Shown here piece by piece: positions 24,820 through 38,876 of a DNA stretch of 64,000 bases (the stretch's first letter is position 1; every line of letters begins with the position of its first letter). The notes below the pieces were generated by a model, which saw only the letters and a program-made list of their open reading frames with translations, had not been told where the DNA came from and ran no database searches. The stretch lies in the NCBI GenBank assembly GCA_946699065.1, contig CAMPDV010000101.1, forward strand, positions 186,001 through 250,000, given 5' to 3'. The stretch is from Loxodes magnus (lineage: Eukaryota; Ciliophora; Karyorelictea; Loxodida; Loxodidae). A program made the position numbers and the translations under genes.

Positions 24820-27800
24820 ATGCTAAGATACTGCTACTTTATTTTTATTCTTACTTGTATATTCTAGACTTTTACTGCTACTCGAACTTGGTGCTTGTCC
24901 AATTTATACAGGCCTTCTCCAGAAAGTAGTACTTGCTCAAGTTGTCCAGCAGGATCTGCTAATTGTGAGTATTGCTATTTAAACTAATAAGGTAAATGTG
25001 ATATATGCTGGCCACCATCCTATGTCGAAGGTCCTAATTGTGTAACAAAGTGCTCCCCAAATTATTTCTATGATGAAAGATCTTTCGATTGTAACAAGTG
25101 CTAAAGCGGTACTTGCACTAACTGCAAAGTCAGTTCAGATTACTTAATCTGTAGTAACTGTAATGGCAGAGTAATTGCTGACACAAGTAGTACAGTAAAA
25201 TGCACAAGTGATAGAGCTACTTCTGACAAAACTAGATGTAATGTCTTAGTTGCTAGTAATTAGCTATGATATTACTACGATTCTAATTATTGCATAAGCT
25301 GCGGAAATAGATTCATTCAATCAATCTATCAACCTTGCTACTAAACTTTATATACTCATAGGTCTCTTTATAAAACTAATCCCATCTTAAATGCACATAA
25401 ACTATGCTCTTAAGGATGCTAAGAATGTAGAATTGTAAACAATGAGGAAAGTTGCGATTAATGCTGGAATCCAGATAGCTAAGGAACTACTTGGTTCTTG
25501 AAGTAAAACTATTGCGTTTCTTCATGTGGACTTAAATACTATTTAGACATTAACACTTATACTTGTAAACCATGTTCATCAAACTCAGATAATGACTGCT
25601 TAAACTGTATAAATATGAATGGTATTTGCTATTAGTGTGATAAATCTAATTGTGATTAGTGCTATTATGATGGCACATAAACTAAATGCGCTAAATGCAC
25701 TTACAATGAAGCAACTGGCTAGAAATATTACATCTAGCTAGATGGAACTTGTGACGTTAAATGTAAAGCGGGTTAATACCTTAAGGGTAGAGAATGCAAA
25801 GCTTGCCCTTCTGGATTCTCTTGCATTAACTGCTATTATAGATAAACTGCTAGTTAATGCTATTCTTGCTAAGAATATTGCTCAATTTGCATTGAATCAT
25901 CGAGTGTATAAGGAACCTCTGTTTGCATAAGAGGATCTGAACCTATATATTACGCAAATCAATTGGAAATTCCTTCAACTTCATGTTCAAATGCAGCAAG
26001 ACCTATTATAAGAAAAACTGATTGAAGTTGCATTTCTGAGTCTTAATGCACCTAAAACTCTTACATAAAAAATTCCTAAGAATGTGTATAATGCTTTATA
26101 TAAGATGTAAAAGGATGTACTGACTGTAGTCCAGATAACAAGTATTGCACTGCATGTGGAATAAATGGAACAACGACATACTTTTTAAGTGAAACTAGTT
26201 GTGTTTAAAACTGTGGTGTAAAATATGGAGCTATATAGTCGAATTCAAATAACTGTTTAAGTGCTTGCCCTTAATTTACTTACCTAACAACTCTTGCTGG
26301 ATATCCATTCTGTAAGGACTGCAGTATTTATAATAATCTTCCTTAGTTCTGCACATCATGCTTAGTAATAAATAATGTAGCATCTTGCACTAAATGTGGA
26401 GTATCAGATGCTAATATAATTAGCTTTTTGTATACTAATGAGTGCTTATTTGAGTGTCCAACAGGAATGTATGGTGTTTTGTTGAATGCGGATTTGCCTA
26501 ATGAAGAATATATCTGCTAGCCATGTACTTTTAAAAGTGATTAGTCATATTAAAATACAATTGATGAAAAATGTGGAAAGTGCTATAGTTTGCTATAATA
26601 GCTAGGCTTCTCATAAGTTGTCTTTTGTAGCGGGTGTAAATTAACTTAAGGCATATAGTACTATTGAGATTAAGCAAGCCTAACTTGTAAAACTGTTTGT
26701 CCTAATTATTATTACGAAAAAGTTGATAATGAAGGAATCGGAACTTGTCAAGCTTGTCCCAATACTTAAGGAATATAAAAATGTGCCCTTGATAGCAGTG
26801 GCAATATAGTACCTACTAAATGTGAGCTATACTAAGGGGTCAACTATTATTATAACTCTATAGATAAAGTATGTGCTAGCTAATGCCCGCAAGGCTATTA
26901 TGAATTAAATAATGGATGAATATGTGCTGGCTGTGGATCCTAAATTAATGGTATTTCAAAAGCATGTCTTGATTGTGAGTATCAAATTGTAAATGGTGTA
27001 AAAACAGAAATTTTGCTCTGCCTTGCATGTGGATATCTACAAACAAGCCAAACATTTTTAGATACATCAAATAGAATATATGATTGTAGGACTTAGTGTA
27101 GTGATGGGTATTTCGGAATATGAAGTGCTTAGACCTTAACTGGAACATGCTAATAATGCATAACGGTTTTACCAGATACATGTGTCAAGTGTAACACTAC
27201 TAATTCAGGATCAGTAATTTGCATATAATGCTAAGAAAATATGTACTTAGACACCAATTTCGCTTGTGTTGTGTAATGTGATTAAGGCAAGTACAAAATA
27301 GTAGAAAATTCAGTTAAAAAATGCAAATACTGTAGTAATATTGATAATACTTGGCAAGAGTGTGAGTTAAATGATTAACAAGTAGTTGTTGCTACGAAAT
27401 GCAAATAGTCGACAACAAAAATATACTACCTGTTTGAAGGGAATTGCTATCAAAGCTGTCCAGCAAGAGCGTTCACTATTTCTCGTTTTGATAGTACATT
27501 GAATAAAGAAGTTCTTCAATGTGTCGCATGTGGAGATATTTCGTAATCTCAAGCAGTTTAATACTGCGATGAGTGCAGTTGGGATGGAGAAGCTATCTAA
27601 GTAACATGTTCTAAATGCATTGCAAAACCTTAATACTTATTAGTTCAAGATACAAATAAATGTGTCAACGATTGCACTACTTTTTAACTATCTCCTCCTT
27701 GCTATTACTCAGATACCAATTTTAATTGTATTGAGCATTAAGACGGAAATTGCACCAAATGTAATATGACTAACTGTTTATTATGCAAAACTGGCTTTTT

Positions 27801-30800
27801 AGCTTAGGAAAATGGTTGCGCTACTTCATGTAGTTCTGGATACTTCGAGAGAAATGGGTAATGTTTAAAATGTCCTCGCTATTGTGATAAATGCTAAGAA
27901 GAAACAACATGTTCTTCATGTAAAGCTGGCTATTATATAAAGAATAACATATGCTATCAAACTTGTCCACTTAGCACTTATCCAGATAATAGTGGAGTAT
28001 ATGGAACTTGCGAAAATTGCGTTATATAAAGCTGTGACGATTGTACTTCTAGAAAAGAATGCTTTAAATGCAAGCCTGATTTTTATTTCTTTGAAGGTAG
28101 CTGCTTACTTGGAAACCCTTGCTAAAAAAGTCAAAATTTAGATAAATCAATGAAGATTTGCTTACCTGAAATCTATAAATACTGCTGCACAAGAGATCTA
28201 AACTGCTTAGAATTCTAAGAAGGCAATGTAACTCGTTTTTCTGATGCTGATTGTGATAAATGGTTTGCTCCTAAACCAATTTATGCAACACTTAGTGCTA
28301 ACTAAGATGATATTATAGTAACTTTCGATAGAAAAAGTGCATTTGAGGATGAAATCCATAATTGTTCTCTTTTATTTACTAACGATGAGTTAAAGAAGTT
28401 TTCTAATTAAACAGATATAATGAAATGCATATGAGCAAATTCTTTCACAAAGGTACTGATTCCCTTAGGTGAAGAGGCTAAACTAACTCGAGATTTGGAA
28501 ATAAATTTTAAACCTAGTGTACTAAATAGCAGCCATATTTATGGAATTCCACAGTATGAAGATCTAAGTGTTAAGTTAACTCTTGAAGGTCCATTAATTT
28601 CTAGAGTAACTAATGTTCAAATACCTTAATATTTAGATTTTATAGTAACTGGACGCTTCGAAGTGCAAGCAAATGATCGCTTTCATTCTTCAGTAATATA
28701 TCACTGAAACTTGTCGTTTTATAATGATGATGGTGTATAAAGACTATAAATTATCTATCCTTTAGACCACTTTTTTCCTGTGAAATATTCTGAAGAGAAT
28801 TCTCATATTTTCGTTTACCCTTATTAATCTAAGAATAATGACCATATTGATCTAGAAGTCTTTATAGAAAACTGAAGCGATTTACCTGATAAATCTGCAT
28901 ACTATAGATAAACTATTCTTATATATGGATGGTAAGAAACTAGAATAGAATGAGAAGGATCAAATAATAGTGAATATTTAATATTCGCTAAATAAGGAGG
29001 CACTGTTAAAGCTAAAATATACGAACCTAATAATCCAGTCTAACCTTCTTACAAAATTTAATGACACTTTACAGAAACGACAGATCCAAAAGGAACTAAT
29101 TAGTTGGACACTTAATTTCTCACTGACTCTGAGAATAGCACAACAATATAATTTTAGCCTGATACTCTAGTAATCGATGAAACATACTATCTATAAGTAT
29201 ATTTAGATATGTATAGAAACTCTACTTGTGTAATTCATGCTAAAGCATACGATTTAACTGCAATAATATCTAGCAGTAAGATAAGATAAATCAGTACTTC
29301 AGGAAAATTAACTTTAAGTGCTTCAAATAGTTTCGATCCATATGGCTCTACGTTAACTTATTATTGATAAAGTTAATTATATGAAGACATAGATGGAAAC
29401 GCAATTGGAGAATATGACGATTAGACTTTATGTGAAGATAGAAAAAGTTCCGATTGCTATATAGATGGATAACTTCTATAATCAAACTCAACATATAAAG
29501 TAATAGTTTAAATTGGAGTTACTAGTGATAATAGAAAAAGCTCAGATTATATATGGTTGAAAGTAGAAAATGAAACTAATTATTTGTACATCAATATATA
29601 GACCAGTAATGGACTTTATTCCATTTTAAATCAAAATTAAATCATTAATATCATTGGCCAGGTAGAAAAGACAGAAAGCTAGCAAATTTATAAATGGTCT
29701 CTTTAAAAGGAACTCTAAAAACTGGATATAACTAACTATGTGTCAACTCCCATTGACTAATTAGTCATCTAACTAATTAGCCTGTTTGAATATGATCAGA
29801 CTTATACTTTTACTCTTGAAGTAACTACGAACGGGAAGAAATATTACTCTTCTATAGCTTTGAAAGCAAATAGTCCTCCTGAAATTTCATTAGATGTTAG
29901 TCCAAAAAAAGGGAAAGGTTGGGAAACGCAATTCCAATTTGTGATTATTTCTTCTTATGATGAAGAGCAACATTATCCTCTATATTTCAAGTACTTTATA
30001 CTAAATTATGACTATGAAGAGGTTTTAACTGAGCAAACTTTATTAACTACATATACTACCTTACTCAGGTCAGGCTCAAAAGCAAATACTTAAATGATTT
30101 AAGTAGGAGTAAGAGCGTTTGATATTTATGGTGCGAGTGGGCAAAAAAGTAAATAATAAGTCAGCATTGAAAGCTTGAAAAATGGCCTAACATTATAAGA
30201 ATAACTGAATTTAATAAAAAATCCTGAATCATTAGGATTAACTGAGCTTTAAGTTTAGCAATATATATAAGACGTTGCAGACTAAGTTTAGTAGGGTGAA
30301 GGTAGTTTAGAAGCTAACTAAATAATAAATTTATTAGAATAAAGTGGAGATATTATCTCCGAAAATGAAATAGGAATTGCTTTGGACAACCATAAAATAT
30401 TAAGCAGTCTTACTGGATAATTTCTAGTTGAAGGTATTGAATAAACTTCAAATTTAGTTTAAAACTAAATTCCAAAATATCAAACTGAGCCCTTTTAGTG
30501 GAAAGATCTCTAAAAGGTTGCGTAAATTGTTACCAATTATTTCAATGTATAGAAGCAATTAAATTAAACCTATTTAGCATCGAAGAGTAGAAGGCTATAA
30601 ACCATTGATAATTAAAAATCTCTCTATAAAATTACTTAAAGTGCTTGCGTTTCGTATGCCTATGTCAATTATGTTCCAAATTTAAAATCGAAAACCTTAA
30701 AGTCTGATGGAGCTATTTGTGAAATAGGATAGATGGATCTAAGCACAATCTAAAAAGCATATATGATCGATGATATCCTTAGAGTAGAATTTATTTCTAA

Positions 30801-32268
30801 TGATTACTAAAACGTTTTCAAAAGCTTAAAATGTATAACGTATGTAGTTTGTATTTATAACTTAAATCCTGTGAACAACACAGACAAAAATGTGACTAAA
30901 TTTACATCAATTGACTTTTATTAAATATGCGAAGAGGACGATTCAGGCTAAGAAGTTTATACATCAGACTTTAAAAGGATAGAAAATTAAAATGTCTATT
31001 ACCAATATGAAGTTACTATTGACTTAACGACAGATCAAAAGTTATATAATGATAACTTGCAATGCAATATATATTATCCTGATACTAATAAATGAAATAG
31101 CACTTCTTGTAAAGTTTCACTTAAAGCCAAAGACAATTTTGTTTGTCAGTGCAGCAAGTTTGGAATAGTATTCCTTTCTAATTATACTAATCTATTGCAA
31201 GAAGAAAAAGAGTCTTCAAATGAAGATGCTAAATATTATCACGCAATCATAATCCTTTCTGCGTATACTGGAGTCTTTATTTTTGCTTTACAATTAGTTG
31301 CGATTATTGAAAAAAAAAGAGTATAAAAGCTAATGTCAACATTTGCTATTTCTAAAGTCATAAAATCTGAGGATGTCAAGCACTAACAATAAATAACTAA
31401 GTTAACCTAAAGTGAATTTATAATTTCTTATTCCATGATTACTGGTCCTTTTTCAAAAACACCTAAGGTAGCAACAAATATTCTCATTTGAATCATGAAC
31501 TGACTTATATGCGGCGTCCATTTGATAGCCACTGGATTATTATAATATATCGCTTGAGATAATTCCTCTAAACTCTTTTATGAGAAAGATAATAGCAATA
31601 TTACCCTTACAGACTTTTTACTTTCATTGATTACCGCATTTTTTACAATTTGTTGGAGATTTGTCTTTCTCTCAATTTCCCTTTGCACTTCTATAGCTAA
31701 TATTATTCTTGGCGTTTTTGCTTTTATTATCATAGGTGGTGCTATAGCTATTATAGCAGTAACTTTTGATTAAATGCCTCTGGATTACTTTAATCATTGG
31801 CTATTCACATGGATATTTGGCTTTATTCTAATTATTCTAATAATAGACCCCATAACCTTGGTTCTTTTTAATAAGCTACATAATATGAATATTGATAGCA
31901 ACTTTAGGAGAGAATAACAAGTTCATGAGTTTGATTATCATGGAGGACCAACTAATTATACTGGAAGATCTTATGGATAAAGCACTGAAATGGATGCATA
32001 TTGGAAATAATAGCCTTAAAAGTAGCAAAAACAATAAAAGTAGCAAAAGCAATAAAAGTAGCCTAAATAAAAATAGAAGTAACCCTTCAGTCTAAATAAT
32101 TTCCTTGCTAATACTATTCAACAAAACTAGGAACCTTAAAAATAGAAAAAGAAAAGCGTAGATGATTAGAAGAATCACAAGGGGGAACAGAAGAAGAATT
32201 ATGTGGTTAAAAACCAAGAATCTTACTTCCCTAATGTTATAGAAGGAGACACTACTTGGGCTATGTGA
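24820..32268 (+). CDS. Giant Cys-rich surface protein with GPS-like motif and TM helices
   Basis: 2,482 aa in one unbroken frame from Met 24820 to TGA 32266-32268. Begins with a signal peptide (residues 1-22, 'YCYFIFILTCIFQTF'). Residues about 30-1140 are tandem furin-like cysteine repeats, dozens of CxxC units ('CSSCPAGSANCEYC', 'CPRYCDKCQEETTCSSCKAG'). Residues about 1140-2080 are beta-rich like REJ/PKD regions. At about 2095-2122 lies a GPS-like box 'WNSTSC'...'FVCQCSKFGIVFL'. About five membrane helices follow (about 2140-2350), then a cytosolic Gln/Lys-rich tail. The layout recalls polycystin-1/REJ proteins, but no PLAT or channel domain is seen. Expected at the cell surface or cilium as an adhesion or sensory receptor; ligand unknown. 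Confidence 0.8.
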
Positions 32269-33642
32269 TCTATTACTATATTAACTTAATTATCTTAGAA
32301 TTAAAATATTTAATTATCACTTATAATTCTATCTATCATATAAATGAAAGTCCTATATTTTAGCTTCTATAAAGCTAAAACATAAAATAATTTAATCAGT
32401 AGCTTTCATAAAAATTCCCTTTTATAATAATTCTTCAATGGAAGGCTGATTCTTCAACTGAGCAACAAATTTGAATATGCTGATAACAGCTTCTATAATT
32501 AACTAAATTGGTAAATGAATATAAGAGGCTTTAACTAGGTATTATGATATAACTGGAGATATCTATTAAGTTTATAATTAGTAGAGTATCCTAGTATTAT
32601 CATTATAACCTATTATTACTATTTAAATAAAATTACTTTAGCACTTACTTAATTGATATATTTCAATCTCTGCAAGTTTCTATCAAAGCTGCTTAAAATA
32701 AAGATATTAAGATTTAGATATCTATATTACAACTTAGTAGCAAAGTAGAAGTTTATTTTAATTATTATTACTTTATTATCCTAAGAAGATGTCTTAAATA
32801 AACCTTCTATGCTAAAGAACTTGCTAGAATAAGATTATAAACCTTAGGAATCATTTTAGTTCTAAGTAGTTAATATCTCAGAGTGATGAGGTATGTCAAT
32901 AAATAAATACTTAGGCTTGTATTTTAGTTCTTTATAATGATTGATAAAATAAATAAGTTCTATTAAAGTAGGTAGACTCATTAATTATAATAAATGAGTA
33001 TTAGTCTCTGATAGCTTAATATAAGAGACTATAGAAGATAATAAATAAAAGATTATCTAATGGCTATTTTTATTTCCTCATTTCTTTTGCTTTATATTAT
33101 GTCTCATTCTATCAAATACATCCTGCTTAAAATATTTGACCAAATAGATTATTATTTTTCTTTTTGGAAGATTTATTTTATCTAGTAATTCTGAGTCTAT
33201 TAAAACCTTTAAAATAATTGAGGACTTTTATTCTTAAGTTTGATTAAGCTTTGCAAACTTTAAAAACTAGTTAGATACTAGAGTCTCACTTCTTAACCTT
33301 TACCTAGGTTAAACCTCTTTGAGTTAATATAGTTAATAAGCTCCTTTTATTATGAGACTACTGTACTACTTTTATTCTTTATTCTTAGCTAGAAATAATT
33401 TATAAAGAGAGTAAAGTAATAAAGACAAATGAGTAAGCTCATATATAAATTAGCCTTTTTCAAGCATTTTATTCCACTATTATCTGTTATACTTATACCA
33501 TTTAAAGATATATAGCTTATATATAAAAGACTGTGCATTTGTATTACTATCTTTAAATACTTTGCTTTAAGTTCTATTTTGGTGTTAGTAATATAAGACC
33601 CATGATTAAGTAAGATACAAATTTAAGTTCGTATTTCGTTCT
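32269..33642. other. Spacer between convergent genes
   Basis: 1.4 kb of very AT-rich sequence 3' of two genes. No ORF or RNA signal recognised. Confidence 0.5.
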
Positions 33643-36315
33643 TCAATTGCTTTTTTCATCTTCAGATTCTTCCTCTGATACTTCTTCTGATATTAAACTA
33701 GATTTCTATCTACTTGTTACTTTAGAAATTTCTTCGCTTGAATTATCTTAAATAGCTTATTTTATTACTTAGGCAAACCCAAATTACTCAATTTTCTTGG
33801 CTACTTCCTCGTTTTCTAAAGCTTTTCTACGTACCCTTCTTCTCTTTTAAGTCTAAGTAACCACCTCAGCTAAATAAACTTGAGTAGAGTCTTTTTCAAT
33901 TCTCTTAATTTCTTATAAATAAAGTCCTCTAACTATAGATTTAACTTCTTAGTCAGCGTTGCAAGACTCCAAGAAGCTAATTTTTTTTTCTCACTTATGA
34001 TAATTCTTAATATTTTATCCTATTATGATAGATGGAATTTTAAGCTTCAATAAATCGTTTGTTTTTAAGTAATTATACTCAAGACAGAACTCTGTGAAAG
34101 ACTTTAAATTCATTTTAGGCTTGAAATTTTATTAATTAATCTTCGCTCTTTCTTTTAATGCCATTCATGAGTTTCTTAAATTTCGTTCTACTTTCTTTTT
34201 AGGGAAAAGTGCTCTTATTTATAAACTAGGGTAATCTTTACCTTCTACATGTGTGAATAATCTCTCGAACTCTTTAGGATATATATGTCTTAGAATAATT
34301 GCCAACTATTTAAATCCAATTCCTTCTTATCCTACACTCAAAATTAAATGTATTTGCTGTAGATTTTTTATCATATCATCGAAGTTTTTTTGCAAGATCT
34401 CTAGAATTTCGATATTATACTCCTCAGCAGCACATTCAGGCATTAAGTGATGGAGTTATTTAAAATCATTCAATATACTTTCAGGTATAATAGCCATATA
34501 TTTTTCTTTAGGTATTATATTGAACCCTGTTTATACTAGAATCTTCGAGAATTACTACAAGACAAACGAACTATATTTTCCATTTATAGCGTTTAGCAAA
34601 ATTCTCGATTTAACTGATTGTTTTTCTGTTACAGTCAATGAACAGTATAAAGACTGAAAATTTTTATTTGCGTTTATTTTATCAAATGATAGTTATTCGT
34701 CTAATATAACATCTGCAGAAGAAATGCCATAGTTTTAGCAAATTAAAATGATCAATTATTGGCACTATATACCTAATTCTGAGCTTTCTATGATCTTCAT
34801 TCTCTTTAATTATTTTTCTGTTTTTTCCTAGATTTCTTAAATTAGCTTTTTAGCTTGAGTCTTTTTTTATTTTCCTTTATCTTGTGTAACTTGTTGCTTT
34901 ACTTCTGGTGCAATTCTACCTTCTTCAAATCCCCCAGCTTGTCCTTAAATATAGCCAGCTTTTTTTCCATCATCATATCCTTTATCATACCCCTACTGAT
35001 ACGAAATCTGTTCTTTAATTTCTACATCCTATTAGTTTAAATAGATTTGTTTAGTTTAAGCTTCTGCATCATAAGTTTAAATTTTTTTAGGTGGTACTAA
35101 ATTAATTCTCTTAGGTAAAGGAAGAACTATCGGTAATTTTTCTTATTTATAAATTATTCTGACTTTTCGTTTAGATAATTCATCAGCTAATGCTTTTTGA
35201 GCTTCTTCATCTTCAAGCTTAAATTGCTCATTTAAATCCTTTAAAATATGTATTTCAGGTTCTTCATCTTCCGCTTCCTGCTTTTTAGCCTTTTCTCTTT
35301 ATTCTTTTTGATGCTACTCAAACTCTTATTTGATTTTTTCCTATTCCTTCATTTTCAGCATCTCTTCAACAGGCATTTCTTCTTATAAACTGATAATCTA
35401 ATCCTCTAATCTTTTGTTTTTTGACTCTGCGTATTTTAATTTTTCTTTCAAGCTTTCTATTTGGTAAATAAACTCTTTCCTTTCCAATTTTCAATCATTC
35501 TCTTTATCCCTAAGCTAAATACCGCCATCAACTATTTTTTTAGTAAGCTCATCAGTTTTTTTTTTAAATTGTAGCACTCTTTCATGGATATGCTAATGAG
35601 CATATGCTTTTTCTAGATGAATCAGTCTATACATTTGCTTCTGCAGTTTTTCAAGAGCTATTCCACTCTCAATGCAAGTAATTCCTACTTAACGTACAAG
35701 TTCTCTTCCAGCAAGCGTTAATATCATTTTTAATCTATTAGCTTGCTCATTAAAAGTTAACTCATTAGTAACATGCATTTCGATTACTTATTCAAATCAA
35801 GAAATAAACTACACTAACTCATTTCTAGAAACAGGTGCCCCTAATGTCATAAATTTGCTATTTTCCTTTCTAAGAAGCTAGCTTATTTTTGGATCTTCTT
35901 ACGGAAAGTCAAAATCTGTGTTATTTAATAGTTTCTTTTTGTATATCTGCTAAGCATGCTCTTCAATACAAAAATCCTTATGACACTAATAAGGATTTCC
36001 ATCCATACTTACAGGTTAAGCTAATGAATCTGTAATCCCAACTAGTTTTTTAATTAAAGGTCACTCAGTAGGAAATTTTCACTTTTAAATAGGAATTTAA
36101 AAAACCTCATTGTATAATACCTTTTACTTCTAATTGCTTCTGATAGCATTCTCCATTTCTTCATCTTTAAGATCTTATTAAACATTACTATACTACCTAA
36201 CATGCTTAGACTTTAAATGCGAAACATCTCTTGAATTAGAATGACCATCGATGAAAGAATGGTTCTTCAAATCAGGAAACTATCTATCAGTTTAAGATTT
36301 TCTGGGTAAAGACAT
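33643..36315 (-). CDS. Axonemal dynein light-chain-domain protein (AXDND1-like)
   Basis: 890 aa, no intron. Residues about 155-300 match the axonemal dynein light chain (p28/DNALI1) domain: 'SRNELVQFISWFEQVIEMHV', 'GRELVRQVGITCIESGIALE' and a long coiled coil. DNALI1 itself is about 260 aa, so the length and the extra 590 residues point to AXDND1-type proteins. C-terminal features are a Gly-rich 'GYDKGYDDGKKAGY' segment, several helical regions and a final basic-then-acidic tail ('RRRVRRKALENEE', 'EEVSEEESEDE'). Probably axonemal or involved in inner-arm assembly. Start Met 36315 precedes a Ser-rich N-terminus; stop TGA 33643-33645. Confidence 0.75.
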
Positions 36316-37546
36316 TAAATAATATATACATAAAATACCTATTTTAATGCATCTATTTCTTATTACTTCAAACCTTACACTTTATCTTTAAATTACTCTC
36401 TTAGTCTTACTTTACTTATAGTTTAGGAAATTTGGAAACACCAGTAACTTACCTTGCTTAGATTTTAGTACCTTATGGTAAACTTTTTGAAGGTAGTTAA
36501 ATTTAATTTCTTAAAGCTAAGTTACTTTCTATGTGTAGTTAAAATTGTCTCATAAGCTTCTCCTTTTAAGCTACACATATTAACTAGTCTAAGTATTTCC
36601 TTAAATCTCTCTAGTTAAACTTCAAATTTTGTACTTTTCGCTTACATTTTAGTGAATATTTTAGCTAATCAATTTGTTTCACTCAGTCTACAAATTTCTA
36701 TTAATTAAAATATACTAGAGGATCATAAAATCTTTGGTAAAGAGAGTAAAGAGGATGAAACGGTAATTAATCAGTGATATTATAATAAACGAAGCTAAAT
36801 GTAAATGATTAATGATAGAGTGAGGTACAAGAGGAGGTTAGATATGCATGCAGAGTAATAATAATCTAAGGACTATGTCTTATTTTCTTATTTCCTTGCT
36901 ATCTCAAAGAAACTAATCCTTATTTAATTTATTTAGAGGAAGGGAAGAATAAGACGGTGATTAATGGTTATTTCAACTATAAGAAATAGATTTAGAGATA
37001 GAGATATAAGTTAAGTTAAATCAAACTAGCAATTAGTTAGTCGATATTATATATAACTACTAAATGCAGTTGCTTAAATTGATCGAAGCTCAAGTTTAGG
37101 AGTCTTGGTAGAGCTTAAATAAAACTGCTAGTTTAAATAGAATTAGCTTTTACTAGAAGATATTAGAATTTTATATAAATGAAGCATAAAAACAATAATT
37201 AAGAAGAAGAAAAAAATTGTTGAAACTACTAAGATAAAAATGGACTTAGGATTTTTAAAAATTGAACTGTGGATTCTTCTTAAAGCTAAAAGAACTTATA
37301 TCAACTTTTACATTCTATTTCTGGAGCATGATCCTTTAATATAATTACTAATATATAAATGATCTGTTGGATATACTAAATCAATTTATAATATGCACAA
37401 AAAATATAAATGTAAAAATCAAAAGTATAAACTTTTAAAATAAGCTATGCTAATAAGTTTGAAAAGTACTGAAATATATTATTTAAGTTTTATATAACAA
37501 AGATAACTTTAACTTCAAATTTTTGTTTAGCAAATTGATTTGAATT
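36316..37546. other. Spacer, no gene recognised
   Basis: AT-rich 1.2 kb upstream of the dynein-domain gene. It ends near a short ATT repeat run (about 37567-37582). Confidence 0.5.
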
Positions 37547-38398
37547 TCATTATAATTTGCTAAAAATTATTATTATTATTATCAACTTAAAATTTAGTAA
37601 ATATTTGCTTTCCTTTAAATTTCAACCAATTCCAACTATCCATTTTTTGTCTATCATGGGTTACTATATTATTTTTTATATGGACGGTTACCACTCACTC
37701 TCCATCTAATTAAGATCTATTCTGTTTACAATCTTATTTGTATCTATACGCTATTATAAAAAGTCTTGCTAATTCTCTTCAGATTTTTTATGTCCTCTTG
37801 TTTTTTGGGTCTTTTGCAACCAATGTAGAGTTTTATTAGATGTTGTATAGAATTGCAATAATGTACCTTTTTGTCTTCTTTTTTTGTTTCTATTTCGGAA
37901 TAATTAAGTTAACAAATCTTTCTAATATTCTAGTTACCCCAGTTCTTTAAATTTCTGTTTAATCATTCATTTTATTAGTTTTATATCAGTCTTTATTCCT
38001 TCAGTAATTATTGGAACTTCCTAATCTAAAATGTATTAGGACTAAGGTACAATTATAGTTCTGTTAAGATTTTGTTTAACAAGTTATTGCCATAAATAAT
38101 TAGTTTCAGAGGACAATGGTTCAATATGTGTAATCAGTTCTCTTATTCTGTCTGAAAGAATGTAAATTACCTCATCCTATTTGTTATAGATTTTTCTTCA
38201 TTTTATCATATTATTAGATAAAAATTCCTTTTCTTGTTCTATGCTGAACTCCTTCCTTGATTCCTTATTTAAGTTTACCTTGAAACGATGAGAGAGGTTT
38301 CGGTAATTTCTGCTTTTTCTTATTTATAGTTTGGTATAACTAAGCAGTAATTTAATTACTCTATTTTCCGAGTTTTGTTCTGATTTATTTATTTTTAA
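37547..38398 (-). CDS. Unrecognised basic protein in the accessory island
   Basis: Open minus-strand frame of at least 280 codons ending at TGA 37547-37549. It reads as well-formed protein ('YRNLSHRFKVNLNKESRKEF', 'LSDRIRELITHIEPLSSETN', 'DLLTQLFRNRNKKRRQKGTL', 'DKKWIVGIGWNLKESKYLL') with Trp at TGA and TGG. No family recognised; strongly basic with mixed helix, compatible with nucleic-acid binding. The 5' end is not fixed: the first Met in frame is at 38209 (220 aa), but coding-like sequence continues upstream with no ATG, so a 5' exon is missing or the gene is truncated. It lies divergently from the zinc-knuckle gene at 38877. Confidence 0.45.
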
Positions 38399-38876
38399 TT
38401 TTGTTTAAAAAAATAAATTTGATTCAAAGGAGAAACTCTTAGAAAGGCGATAATATAATCTATCAAGTATCTTACTCAACTTAATAAACGAAAATAATAA
38501 TAGCATTAACTTGTAATGATAGTACTTTATTATTTAATTAAGCTTGCTCTTCTAATTTAATCTGGTATATAACTATAAAAATAAAAAGCAATCCACTATA
38601 CCATAAACTTAAATTCTATTTATTTAATTTCACTGCATTATTTCTAGTCAGCTGTTATCTATTGATTTTTATATCTGGATCAACGAATAAATCTTGGAAT
38701 GCATATAAGTAAAAAGTGTATTGTTTATTTGGATATTTTATCTATCGTAAAACTATCTGATTGAGATATAATCTATTAATTTATTGTATCTAGTTACTTA
38801 TATTAGAAAGGGGCATTTATTTAATGCTAGCTTTGTTAAAACAGTTCAAATACATTAAAAATTTTAGGATAATAAA

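Noticed and set aside
25742..25930. 62-codon plus-strand ORF inside the giant Cys-rich gene
   Set aside because: Out of frame with the continuous 2,482-codon reading, which carries the regular CxxC pattern throughout.
37567..37582. Short ATT microsatellite run
   Set aside because: Only a few units, ordinary for DNA of this composition, and overlapping the 3' end of an ORF.
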